From Alphaproteobacteria bacterium (GTDB lineage: Bacteria; Pseudomonadota; Alphaproteobacteria; Rhizobiales; Rhizobiaceae), in the NCBI GenBank assembly GCA_017308345.1, contig JAFKFE010000551.1, positions 1 to 8,940 of the forward strand: DNA of 8,940 nt, in the 5' to 3' direction. Numbering within the stretch: position 1 is the first letter of the stretch; each line of letters begins with the position of its first letter. Position numbers and translations under genes: made by a program. The notes beneath the pieces were generated by a model that was given only the letters and a program-made list of their open reading frames with translations, was not told the origin of the DNA and searched no databases. Of the stretch, positions 1-7,511 are shown piece after piece.

Positions 1-138
1 GTCGAGCAGTCGCGTCGCTTCGGCGTCCCGTTGCGCGATCATGGCCGACACCGGCCGCCAGAAGAATCGGCCGAGCAGCCAAATCAGGACCGCGACGTTG
101 ACGGTCTCAATGCCAAGTGTCCACCAGTCGATCGACAT
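1..138 (-). CDS. atpF: N-type ATPase subunit b (AtpF), N-terminal 46 residues, cut by window edge
   Basis: Subunit b forms the peripheral stalk that holds the catalytic head against the membrane rotor. Only the first 46 codons are in the window; the rest lies left of position 1. The protein begins MSIDWWTLGIETVNVAVLIW, a hydrophobic membrane anchor (about residues 5-26), and then becomes polar and charged (RRPVSAMIAQRD-like, ending ATRLLD), as expected where the anchor passes into the long stalk helix. The ATG at 138 lies 2 bases after the atpE stop, so the two genes are translationally adjacent. No strong Shine-Dalgarno sequence is seen, consistent with coupling to atpE. Position after the c subunit is where atpF sits in N-ATPase operons (known order D-C-Q-R-B-E-F-A-G). 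The family call is seen in sequence and supported by context; the stalk region cannot be judged here. Confidence 0.88.
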   Translation of the reverse strand, partial: MSIDWWTLGIETVNVAVLIWLLGRFFWRPVSAMIAQRDAEATRLLD

Positions 139-140
139 CG

Positions 141-386
141 TCAGTGCAGCAGCGGGTTTGCAAAGAGCAGGAGGAGCGCGATCACAAGGCAGTAGATCGC
201 TGTCGTCTCGATCATCGCGAGGCCGACGAAGAGCGTGCGCGAGATGGTGTTCGCCGCTTCGGGCTGTCGCGCGATGGCGTCCATGGCGGCAGCCACGGCA
301 CGTCCTTCCGCCAGGGCAGGTCCAAGGGCGCCGAATGAGACAGCGAACGCCGCCGAGATGATGCTTACGAGAGCCAGCCAGTTCAT
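141..386 (-). CDS. atpE: N-type ATPase subunit c (AtpE), rotor ring
   Basis: This 81-residue hairpin protein forms the membrane rotor ring that carries the coupling ion. Two hydrophobic helices (about residues 3-35 and 49-77) are joined by the diagnostic polar loop ARQPEA (39-44). The ion-binding carboxylate is E60 in helix 2, within the run IETTAIYC (59-66), so T61, T62 and Y65 sit where Na+-type c subunits have their extra ligands. Aligned by eye to the Ilyobacter tartaricus c subunit, E27 of helix 1 falls at the Na+-ligand glutamine Q32, which gives a two-carboxylate site typical of N-ATPases. The ATG overlaps the atpB stop (ATGA) and is preceded by a good GGAAGG ribosome site. The ion cannot be settled from sequence: N-ATPases were first proposed to move Na+, but the Burkholderia pseudomallei ring was reported as H+-specific. 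Confidence 0.95.
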   Translation of the reverse strand: MNWLALVSIISAAFAVSFGALGPALAEGRAVAAAMDAIARQPEAANTISRTLFVGLAMIETTAIYCLVIALLLLFANPLLH

Positions 387-1072
387 TTGGCCTTCCTTTC
401 CTTGTTTGATTCCTCGGCCTCGCCAACGGCCCCGGCAATGAAGACCATGGCCAGAACCGAAAAGATGTAGGCCTGCACCGCGCCGGTCAGCAGGTCGAGC
501 GCCATGAACGGTATCGGCACCAGCAGACCGGCGAGCGACAGCACGATGCCGATGACGAAGACGCCGCTCATCACATTCCCGAACAAGCGTACAAGCAGCG
601 AAAAGGTGCGCGTCACGCTTTCGATGAAATTGAGCGGGATCATCAGCGGCGTCGGCGTTGCGAAGGTCCGCAGATAGCCGCCAACGCCGCCGGCGCGAAT
701 GCCGTAGGCTATAACGGCCACGAACACGAGCAATGCCAGCGCCGCATCGGTCTCCAGATGCGCGGTCGGCGGTTCGACGCCGGGCACGAGCGAGGACCAG
801 TTGGCCACAAGGACGAAGACGAACAGCGTGCCGACAAAGGCCCGGTAGGGCTCCGGCTCGACCTTCATCGTGTCGCGGATCTGGCTGTCGACCGTCTCGA
901 CGATCATCTCCAGTATCGACTGCGATGTGGATGGCCGCACGGCGAGCCGCCCGGCAAGGAACGCGCCGCCGACAATCAGAACGGCCATGATCGCCCAGGT
1001 GACGACGACAACCTCGGTGATCGGCACAGGGCCGATATGGAACAGGACCGTGTTCTCGAGCGGCGATTTCAT
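383..1072 (-). CDS. atpB: N-type ATPase subunit a (AtpB), stator ion channel
   Basis: Subunit a (229 residues) forms the two half-channels that pass ions to and from the c-ring. The essential stator arginine is R162 in SLLVRLFGNVMSG (158-170), matching the SLxLRLFGN signature of the family. The last helix carries TGAVQAYIFSVLAM (196-209), whose Q200 corresponds to the conserved glutamine that pairs with this arginine. NWSSLVPG (91-98) and PLNFIE (146-151) are further family landmarks, with E151 as a likely polar channel residue. About five to six membrane helices are visible. The tail (EAEESNKERKAK) is hydrophilic and cytoplasmic. The start ATG overlaps the atpR stop and the stop overlaps the atpE start, both as ATGA. 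Length is short compared with typical F-type a subunits of about 250-270 residues but normal for N-type. Confidence 0.95.
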   Translation of the reverse strand: MKSPLENTVLFHIGPVPITEVVVVTWAIMAVLIVGGAFLAGRLAVRPSTSQSILEMIVETVDSQIRDTMKVEPEPYRAFVGTLFVFVLVANWSSLVPGVEPPTAHLETDAALALLVFVAVIAYGIRAGGVGGYLRTFATPTPLMIPLNFIESVTRTFSLLVRLFGNVMSGVFVIGIVLSLAGLLVPIPFMALDLLTGAVQAYIFSVLAMVFIAGAVGEAEESNKERKAK

Positions 1073-1371
1073 TGTGCGCCCTTTCGGAATGGACGGAGCG
1101 CGAGCGCGCGAGCGGCCACAAGGCCGAGCGCCGCCGCAAGAAGTGCCGTGGCGCCGCTGCGGCTGGCCAGATAGAGCGCCGCGATCGTTATCGCGAAGCG
1201 AGCCATGGTCTGCAGGATCGGACGCGAGACAAGACCGGCGGTGACCGCGTCAGCCGTCTTGCGAAGCAGGCTGAAATGGATGAGCCCCACCGCGAAGCCC
1301 GCGCCGAGGAAAAACAGCGTAACGCCGAGGGTTGGCCAGACTGCGGACGGATCGAGCAAGGGAATAGTCAT
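1069..1371 (-). CDS. atpR: N-type ATPase subunit AtpR, small membrane protein specific to N-ATPases
   Basis: AtpR is a small membrane protein found only in N-ATPase operons; its role is unproven, with assembly or c-ring contact proposed for the family. The product (100 residues) has three hydrophobic segments at about 11-36, 54-69 and 74-91. Arginines lie inside or at the edge of the membrane segments: R58 in TMARFAIT and R88 in LVAARALAL. Buried arginines that could face c-subunit carboxylates are a known trait of this family. I start it at MTIPLLDPSAVW (1371) because this ATG overlaps the atpQ stop as ATGA, like the other junctions; an in-frame ATG 33 bases upstream would run into atpQ and adds a polar stretch without support. 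Its position between atpQ and atpB is the standard one. Identification rests on position and topology together. Confidence 0.85.
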   Translation of the reverse strand: MTIPLLDPSAVWPTLGVTLFFLGAGFAVGLIHFSLLRKTADAVTAGLVSRPILQTMARFAITIAALYLASRSGATALLAAALGLVAARALALRPFRKGAQ

Positions 1372-1654
1372 GCGCCTTTGACCCATTTCCATGCCGACCA
1401 GCACCCGAGAGCCAATCCAACGAGCAGCAGCGGCGCGGTCCAGAAGATACCCGTATGCAAGGCGCCATCGACGAGGCGACCGACAAAGAGCCCGGCGAGC
1501 ATCGGAATGACGATGATCCAGCCGAGCACGCCGATCTGGGCGAGCCGGCGCGCCACCGACGTCTCGCCTTCCTCGAGCCAGCGGCGGTGACGTTGGGAAC
1601 GGCGATCGGCGGCGTCGACGAGCGGATCCGCCTTTTCAGGAGGCTGTTTTCCGG

Positions 1655-1658
<4 letters not shown>
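1368..1658 (-). CDS. atpQ: N-type ATPase subunit AtpQ (AtpI / 'ATPase gene 1' family)
   Basis: This 96-residue protein resembles AtpI, the small two-helix protein that in F-type systems assists c-ring assembly and may bind Mg2+ or Ca2+. A highly charged cytoplasmic N-terminus (about 1-40, rich in R, E and D) is followed by two membrane helices at about 42-62 (VLGWIIVIPMLAGLFVG) and 72-92. The pattern GLFVGRLVDG between the helices and a G-rich second helix ending WSAWKWV is typical of the AtpI/AtpQ group. The gene overlaps atpC upstream and atpR downstream by ATGA. In N-ATPase operons the AtpI-like gene is called atpQ and lies in exactly this slot. The assembly role is known from the wider family; nothing in the sequence proves it here. 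Confidence 0.87.
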
Positions 1659-3552
<1,894 letters not shown>

Positions 3553-3559
3553 TCAGCAC

Positions 3560-3575
3560 TTTGATGCATATCAAA
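3560..3575 (-). promoter_or_regulatory. FNR/FixK/FnrN-type anaerobox upstream of atpD
   Basis: The sequence TTTGAT-GCAT-ATCAAA matches the core consensus TTGAT-N4-ATCAA perfectly, with one further matching base pair on each side. It lies in the non-coding gap before the atp operon, centred about 72 bases upstream of the atpD ATG. If it acts as a class II site centred near -41.5, transcription would start near 3526, giving a leader of about 30 bases; the matching -10 position reads TACCCC, which is weak. A better-looking GGTATACG (3519-3526) would put the box near -55, an unusual spacing. In rhizobia such boxes bind the low-oxygen regulators FixK or FnrN. The box is seen directly; regulation of atpD is inferred from position. 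Confidence 0.72.
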
Positions 3576-3705
3576 TGATCGGCGCCGATCTCAGCGCCAA
3601 CCGCTCGAAGTCGATGACGCTTTCGTGATGGCGATTGCCGAGTTTGGCATGTCGACCGCCGCTGACCAGGCCCGCACCAACCTCAGCCCCGGCGTGCCGA
3701 GCTCC
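3571..3705 (-). other. Start-less open stretch between the aminopeptidase gene and atpD, possible coding remnant or dispersed repeat
   Basis: On the minus strand, 44 sense codons run from just after a TAA (3706-3708) to a TGA (3571-3573) that lies inside the anaerobox. The stretch has no ATG in frame and no ribosome site. Its last part reads GNRHHESVIDFERL, which looks protein-like but which I cannot assign. It may be the tail of a decayed gene, part of an intergenic repeat, or chance openness in GC-rich DNA. It lies in the same orientation as its neighbours. No function is proposed. Confidence 0.2.
3577..3590. promoter_or_regulatory. Perfect 14-base palindrome next to the anaerobox
   Basis: GATCGGCGCCGATC is fully self-complementary and starts one base beyond the extended anaerobox, upstream of it relative to atpD. 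It could be a second regulator site or a short hairpin that ends transcripts from the upstream aminopeptidase gene, but there is no T-run after it. In GC-rich DNA with frequent GATC and GCGC such palindromes also arise by chance, so the functional call is weak. Confidence 0.25.
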
Positions 3706-3713
3706 TTACATGG

Positions 3714-4772
3714 TCAACGACACGTAGCCATGGTTCTAAGCGCCTCGGCACGGGAGGGCGCGGGCAAGGCCCCGATCCGCCGAACGGAGGCGTAGAACCT
3801 CGGATAGTCGCCGGAGCACAAGTCGAACAGGCGAAGAAACGCCGGAACCTCTTCGCCATAGACGGCGGTCGCGGCAAGCTTTGCGTTGTTGATGGGACTA
3901 TCGAACCAGGCGTCATATCCGCGATATCCGGCCCAGCGCTTGTCGCGCATCTGCCGGTAGCGCATCCGCAGCCTGTCGATCGCGGCGGCCTTGGCGGCCG
4001 CCATCCGCTCCGGGCGACGGGGGCTTCCGTAGACCTGACTCAGCTCGTCGCGGGTTTTCGCTATCAGTCCGAGAAAATCCGCCTTGCGCTTGCGATCGGC
4101 TTCGTAGCTGCGCAATCCGGCAAGATTGCCGGTGGCGCGCAGCCATTTCCGCGTACCGGTGGTTTCGACGGTAACCGCGAAAGCCTCGTTGAACGCGGAG
4201 TCGCCGTTCACATAGACTTTCTGATGCGCCAGCTCATGGAAGACAAGGCTTGCAAGATAGGTGTCGTTCTGACGCAGCATGGTGCTGAGCAGCGGGTCGC
4301 TGAACCAGCCTAGCGTGGAATAGGCTGTGATGCCTGACACATAGACGTCGAGGCCTTTTCGCTGCAGTTCGGCGGCATTTTCGAGCGCGTCCTTGCGCGA
4401 AAAATAACCCTTGTAGGGAACGCAGCCGAAGACCGGAAAGCACCATGTTACCGGCGTCAGCGAGAATTGCGGCGCGGCAAAGACGGCCAAGGTCACATCG
4501 TCGCGACCGACGTCGACATAGCTGCGATAGCTGCTGTTGTCGGGCAGCGCCAGTTCTTCCGTTGCGAAGCGGCGTATGGCGTTGGCCGACGTCAGCTTGG
4601 CGCGCAGCGCCTCTGGCGTCGAGGGATCGCGGATCAGATTCGCAACGTTCTTGCGCGCGGCCATGATCTCGACATGGCCTTCCAGCGACTGCGCATAGTA
4701 GGAAATGCTGGTGCAGCCGGTCATGCCGGACACCATGATCACCGCGGCGAGCCATCGAAAAAAGTGCTTCAC
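3714..4772 (-). CDS. Predicted zinc aminopeptidase, lipoprotein (COG4324 / PF10023-type)
   Basis: This 352-residue protein fits the family of putative zinc aminopeptidases exported as lipoproteins. The N-terminus has a signal peptide (KHFFRWLAAVIMVSG) with a lipobox-like MTGC, so C20 would be lipidated and the enzyme anchored in the envelope. The metal motif is HELAH (179-183), with H179 and H183 as ligands and E180 as catalyst; E196 in FNEAFA is the probable third ligand. SGITAYSTLGWFSDPLL (146-162) and YVNGDSAFNEAFA (187-199) are conserved family blocks. The start is GTG at 4772, chosen because it gives the complete signal peptide; the ribosome site is weak (AAGG close by, with a stronger AGGAGGAG about 24 bases upstream). 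It is in the same orientation as atp but 218 bases away, so it is probably separate. The peptide substrate is unknown. Confidence 0.85.
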   Translation of the reverse strand: MKHFFRWLAAVIMVSGMTGCTSISYYAQSLEGHVEIMAARKNVANLIRDPSTPEALRAKLTSANAIRRFATEELALPDNSSYRSYVDVGRDDVTLAVFAAPQFSLTPVTWCFPVFGCVPYKGYFSRKDALENAAELQRKGLDVYVSGITAYSTLGWFSDPLLSTMLRQNDTYLASLVFHELAHQKVYVNGDSAFNEAFAVTVETTGTRKWLRATGNLAGLRSYEADRKRKADFLGLIAKTRDELSQVYGSPRRPERMAAAKAAAIDRLRMRYRQMRDKRWAGYRGYDAWFDSPINNAKLAATAVYGEEVPAFLRLFDLCSGDYPRFYASVRRIGALPAPSRAEALRTMATCR

Positions 4773-4930
4773 GCCTTGCCCACCGCCTGCTCGTCTCCTC
4801 CTGGAGCAAACGTCTCCATTTGCCCCCCGTGTGTATCAAACAGGCCATGTCTCAAACAGGCGCGCCCATTTTCGTCAAGACCTGGAGCGGCGGCGGGTCG
4901 AGCCTGGAAATTGGAACGATTGGCGAGATT

Positions 4931-5167
4931 TCAGCCAGGCCTCGCCATCAGCCTCAGCCAGGGCGCAAGGTGGAATGCCGCCATCAACAGATACATCGGC
5001 ACCATGCCGCCGAGCGGCGAGGCGCCCGCCATGCATGTCATGTCGCGGCCGTCATAGGCAGCCGTGACCAGAGCCATCACAGCAAAGGTCGGCGCCGCGG
5101 CGAGGCAGAGCCAGTCGGCGAGGCCAAAGCCGCTCAGGCCGGTTGGGCGGGGGGAGTCGATGCTCAT
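4931..5167 (-). CDS. Small two-helix membrane protein of unknown function
   Basis: This is a 78-residue hypothetical protein I cannot assign to a characterised family. After a polar start (MSIDSPRPTGLSG) it has a hydrophobic segment at about 14-39 (DWLCLAAAPTFAVMALVTAA), a short polar loop with two acidic residues and cysteine (YDGRDMTCMAG), and a second segment at about 55-73 (MVPMYLLMAAFHLAPWL). Both ends are therefore probably on the same side of the membrane. I start it at the ATG at 5167 because AAGGTGG lies five bases upstream; a GTG nine bases further upstream would sit inside that ribosome site. It follows the DUF899 gene on the same strand after an 84-base gap containing a hairpin, so co-transcription is possible but not assured. 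Clean start, codon pattern and membrane topology argue that it is a real gene. Confidence 0.7.
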   Translation of the reverse strand: MSIDSPRPTGLSGFGLADWLCLAAAPTFAVMALVTAAYDGRDMTCMAGASPLGGMVPMYLLMAAFHLAPWLRLMARPG

Positions 5168-5206
5168 GATATCCACCTTCTGAAGCGTCGGATTTTCAGG
5201 CAGGAT

Positions 5207-5243
5207 CGGCTTTGGCGACGCAAAACTCGCGCCGCCAAAGTCG
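5207..5243 (-). terminator. Hairpin just after the DUF899 gene
   Basis: CTTTGGCG (5210-5217) and CGCCAAAG (5233-5240) are perfect complements, with a 15-base loop, and the stem can be lengthened outward to 5207 and 5243 with one mismatched or wobble position. It begins 8 bases beyond the DUF899 stop. There is no T-run on the minus strand side, so it may be a Rho-dependent end, an mRNA-stabilising structure or a partial attenuator in front of the 78-residue membrane protein gene. Confidence 0.4.
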
Positions 5244-5251
5244 CTTCGCGC

Positions 5252-6001
5252 TCAGGCGTCCTTGTTGCGGAACGCCGCCTCGCCGACATCCGTCACCTCG
5301 ACCCATCTCTGGTCGGGGGCGGCACCTTCCTCGTAATTGTCGTGCCAGTTCCACCACTTGTAGGTCGGCGTCTGCGGATAGCCTTCGGGCGAGTCCTCCC
5401 ACACTTCCTGGCGGCCGAGGGGCGTGGCGTCGAGATAGCTCCAGACGGTGCCCATGTTCTCGTCGCCGCGGACATTGATGAAATAGGTGCGGAAGATGCG
5501 GTCGCCGTCATGGATGAAGACGTTGTGGCCGTGCCATTGGTCGACGCCGAAATCCTTATCCCAGCTGTCGGTGATGGTGTACCAAGGCATCTTCCAGTCC
5601 ATCCGCTGCTTCAGCCGGGCGATGTCGGCCTGCGGCGCGCGCGAGGCATAGGCAAGCGTGGTGTCGCGGGCATTGAGGTGGGCGAGGTTGCCGACCTGGT
5701 CGGCGCCGAGCGAGCAGCCGCGGCAGGCATGTTCGGGCCAGCCGAAGACGCCCGGCTCGAAGAAGGCGCGGTAGATGACGAGCTGCCGGCGGCCCTCGAA
5801 GAGGTCGAGCAGGCTCGCCTTGCCGTTCGGGCCTTCGAACACATAGTCTTTTTCGACGAGCAGCCACGGCATGCGGCGGCGCTCGGCGGCCAGCGCGTCC
5901 TTGGCGCGGGTGAGCGCCTTTTCCTTGACGAGCATCTCCTCGAGGGCGCCTTCCCACGCTTCCTGGGAAACGACCGGCGGTGTCTTCATATGTTGGGTCA
6001 T
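5252..6001 (-). CDS. DUF899 family thioredoxin-like protein
   Basis: This 249-residue protein belongs to the DUF899 (PF05988) family, cytoplasmic proteins with a thioredoxin-like fold and no settled reaction. Family landmarks are the N-terminal KEKALTRAKDALAAERRRMP (26-45), KDYVFEGPNG (51-60), then LVIYRAFFEP (74-83) and the redox-like motif CRGC (C93, C96) in EHACRGCSLGADQVG. The C-terminal half has aromatic blocks (WKMPWYTITDSWDKDFG, TYKWWNWHDNYE) usual for the family. No signal peptide or membrane segment is present. The CxxC pair suggests thiol-disulfide chemistry, but this is inference. The ATG at 6001 was chosen over one at 5989 because both lie before the family start and only the first has any purine-rich sequence (GGGACAAGAG) upstream. 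It is transcribed divergently from the regulator at 6117. Confidence 0.9.
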   Translation of the reverse strand: MTQHMKTPPVVSQEAWEGALEEMLVKEKALTRAKDALAAERRRMPWLLVEKDYVFEGPNGKASLLDLFEGRRQLVIYRAFFEPGVFGWPEHACRGCSLGADQVGNLAHLNARDTTLAYASRAPQADIARLKQRMDWKMPWYTITDSWDKDFGVDQWHGHNVFIHDGDRIFRTYFINVRGDENMGTVWSYLDATPLGRQEVWEDSPEGYPQTPTYKWWNWHDNYEEGAAPDQRWVEVTDVGEAAFRNKDA

Positions 6002-6069
6002 TGCTCTTGTCCCGTTCTTGGGTTTGGGTGACGGGCAAAGAATTAGGGCCGGACAGCGCGATGGCGGGA

Positions 6070-6083
6070 GTTACAAGTGTGAC
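6070..6083. promoter_or_regulatory. Candidate operator in the DUF899/regulator divergent gap
   Basis: GTTACA-AG-TGTGAC is an imperfect palindrome with five of six base pairs matching in each arm. It lies in the 115-base gap between the divergent starts at 6001 and 6117, 34 bases before the regulator ATG. Dyad-symmetric sites in such gaps are often bound by the adjacent regulator, which would allow autoregulation and control of DUF899. No second copy is visible in the window, so binding is inferred only from location. Confidence 0.35.
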
Positions 6084-6116
6084 GCGATTTGCTGCGGCGG
6101 GCCCTGAGGCGACGGC

Positions 6117-7337
6117 ATGGACTCGCTGATCAACGCCGCCGGCCGCGCGCTTGCCGCGGGCGATCCGCTCGGCGCCCTGAAGCGTGTCGCGCTGCGCGAC
6201 GACGCGCCGGCGCTGGCGCTGCGCGGCATCGCGATGGCGCAGCTCGGCGACTTCGCCAAGGCCAAGGCGCTGCTCAAGGACGCCGCCCGCGCCTTCAGTC
6301 CGAGGGAGACGGTCGCCCGCGCGCGCTGTGTCGTCGCGGAGGCCGAGATCGCGCTGGTCTCGCGCGACCTCGGCTGGCCGGAGAAGGCTTTGCGATCCGC
6401 GCGCGCCACGCTTACCGCTCACGGCGACCGGCTGAACGCCGCCTATGCCGGCAGCCTCGAGGCGCGCCGCCTCATCCTGATCGGCCGCCTCGACGAGGCC
6501 GAGCGCCTGCTGTCGGACTTCGATCCGGCGCCGCTGCCGCCGGTGGCGCGCGTCGCGCATGAACTGGCCGCGGCCGGCATCGCGGTCCGGCGTCTCAGGA
6601 CCAAGGCGGCGCGCTCGGCCTTCGGCCGGGCATCGCTTGCCGCCTATGAGGCCAATATCCCGGCATTGAGGGCCGAAGTGGAAGCAGCATCCCTGGTTTT
6701 GAACATGCCGGTCGGCCGGCTGATCGCTCGCGGCACGGAGAAGCAATTGCTGCTCGACGAGGTCGAGGCGTTGCTGGGCTCGGGCGCGTTGGTCATCGAT
6801 GCCTGCCGCAATGTCGCGCGCAAATCCGATGCGCTCGTTTCGCTGGCGACACGGCCGGTGCTCTTCGCGCTGGCGCGCGCGCTTGCCGAGGCGTGGCCGG
6901 CCGATGCATCGCGCGAGTCGCTGCTGAGGCGCGCTTTCCGGGCGAAGCATGCCGACGAGTCGCATCGCGCGAGGCTCAGGGTCGAGATGGGGCGGCTGCG
7001 CGCCGAGCTCGCCGGGCTGGCCGAGATCAATGCGACGGCCGCCGGTTTCGCGTTGACGCCGCTGAACGCCGCCGAGGTCGTCGTGCTGGCGCCGCCGGTC
7101 GAGGACGAGCATGGCGCGGTGCTCGCCTTCCTGGCTGACGGCGAGGCCTGGTCGAGCTCGGCGCTGGCGATCGCGCTTGGCGCCAGCGCGCGCACCGTCC
7201 AGCGCGCTCTGGAGGAACTGTCGGCCGAGGACAAGGTGCAGGCGGTCGGCCGTGGCAGGGCGCGTCGCTGGATGATGCCGCCGGTGACCGGATTCCCGAC
7301 TGTCTTGTTACTCCCGGGTCCGCTGCCGACCGACTAA
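6117..7337 (+). CDS. Transcriptional regulator with helical (TPR-like) repeats and winged-helix segments
   Basis: This 406-residue protein looks like a cytoplasmic DNA-binding regulator. Residues about 8-200 are alanine-rich helix pairs resembling TPR repeats (for example ALALRGIAMAQLGDFAKAKA at 32-51 and LIGRLDEAERLLSDF at 121-135), suitable for binding a partner or ligand. Residues about 245-315 resemble an OmpR/SARP-like winged helix, with ADESHRARLRVEMGRLRAEL (279-298) and TAAGFALTP (307-315). A second HTH-like segment follows at about 333-387 (ALAIALGASARTVQRALEEL), ending in a basic wing (GRGRARRW). The ATG at 6117 has GAGG nine bases upstream. It is divergent from DUF899 and probably controls it; pairing, not experiment, supports this. 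The last codons run into a palindromic element that shares its TAA. The domain assignment is by eye; the repeat class is less sure than the HTH. Confidence 0.75.
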   Translation: MDSLINAAGRALAAGDPLGALKRVALRDDAPALALRGIAMAQLGDFAKAKALLKDAARAFSPRETVARARCVVAEAEIALVSRDLGWPEKALRSARATLTAHGDRLNAAYAGSLEARRLILIGRLDEAERLLSDFDPAPLPPVARVAHELAAAGIAVRRLRTKAARSAFGRASLAAYEANIPALRAEVEAASLVLNMPVGRLIARGTEKQLLLDEVEALLGSGALVIDACRNVARKSDALVSLATRPVLFALARALAEAWPADASRESLLRRAFRAKHADESHRARLRVEMGRLRAELAGLAEINATAAGFALTPLNAAEVVVLAPPVEDEHGAVLAFLADGEAWSSSALAIALGASARTVQRALEELSAEDKVQAVGRGRARRWMMPPVTGFPTVLLLPGPLPTD

Positions 7338-7483
7338 GGTGTGTTGATATTCAGGTGAGGCCGGCCTGCAAATGGCGGGTTCCTGCGCTTCCGGTGCTCA
7401 CGTACGTTAAGTACGCTCCGCTCCGGTTCTCAGAACCCGTCATTTTCGACTCGGCCTGACCTGAATCTCAACACACCTAGTCT
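7332..7483. repeat. 152-base palindromic intergenic element (REP/RIME-like)
   Basis: The whole interval is one near-symmetric inverted repeat centred at about 7408. The outer arms 7337-7362 and 7453-7478 match at 24 of 26 positions, and the match extends to GACTA (7332-7336) and TAGTC (7479-7483) if one extra A on the left is allowed. Inner arms also pair: AATGGCGGGTT (7371-7381) with AACCCGTCATT (7434-7444), and CGTAC (7401-7405) with GTACG (7411-7415) around the loop GTTAA. Such a sequence folds into a cruciform or long RNA hairpin and could end transcription from both sides. The layout resembles rhizobial dispersed palindromes such as RIME, but I cannot show that it is repeated elsewhere. 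It overlaps the stop codon of the upstream regulator. Confidence 0.8.
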
Positions 7484-7511
7484 GCGTCCATTGTTCGAAT
7501 GGAGATCGAAA

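Noticed and set aside
141..1139. 332-codon minus-strand frame ending in the c subunit
   Set aside because: Only its last 81 codons are atpE; the upstream part is an out-of-frame reading of atpB and atpR. The atpE ATG at 386 has a good ribosome site.
1372..1404. Longer start for AtpR (11 extra residues)
   Set aside because: It would overlap atpQ by 37 bases and break the uniform ATGA pattern.
4835..4862. Short direct repeat TCAAACAGGC (two copies) in the gap upstream of the aminopeptidase gene
   Set aside because: Only two 10-base copies are present, with no spacing or symmetry pattern pointing to a regulator site.
4850..4878. TTGACG followed by TTGAGA at 17-base spacing upstream of the aminopeptidase gene
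   Set aside because: The -35 looks fair, but the -10 matches the consensus at only two positions, so I do not call a promoter.
4820..6031. 403-codon plus-strand open frame
   Set aside because: It is antisense to DUF899 and the 78-residue gene, has the biased composition of a GC-rich shadow frame and resembles no protein family; the minus-strand genes explain the interval.
6008..6038. Bulged inverted repeat (TTGTCCCGT ... ACGGGCAA) before the DUF899 start
   Set aside because: It needs a bulge and a long loop, and is less symmetric than the GTTACA-AG-TGTGAC palindrome nearby.
5556..7112. 518-codon minus-strand open frame across the DUF899/regulator gap
   Set aside because: It crosses two well-supported genes on opposite strands and is rich in Arg, Gly and Gln in the way shadow frames are.
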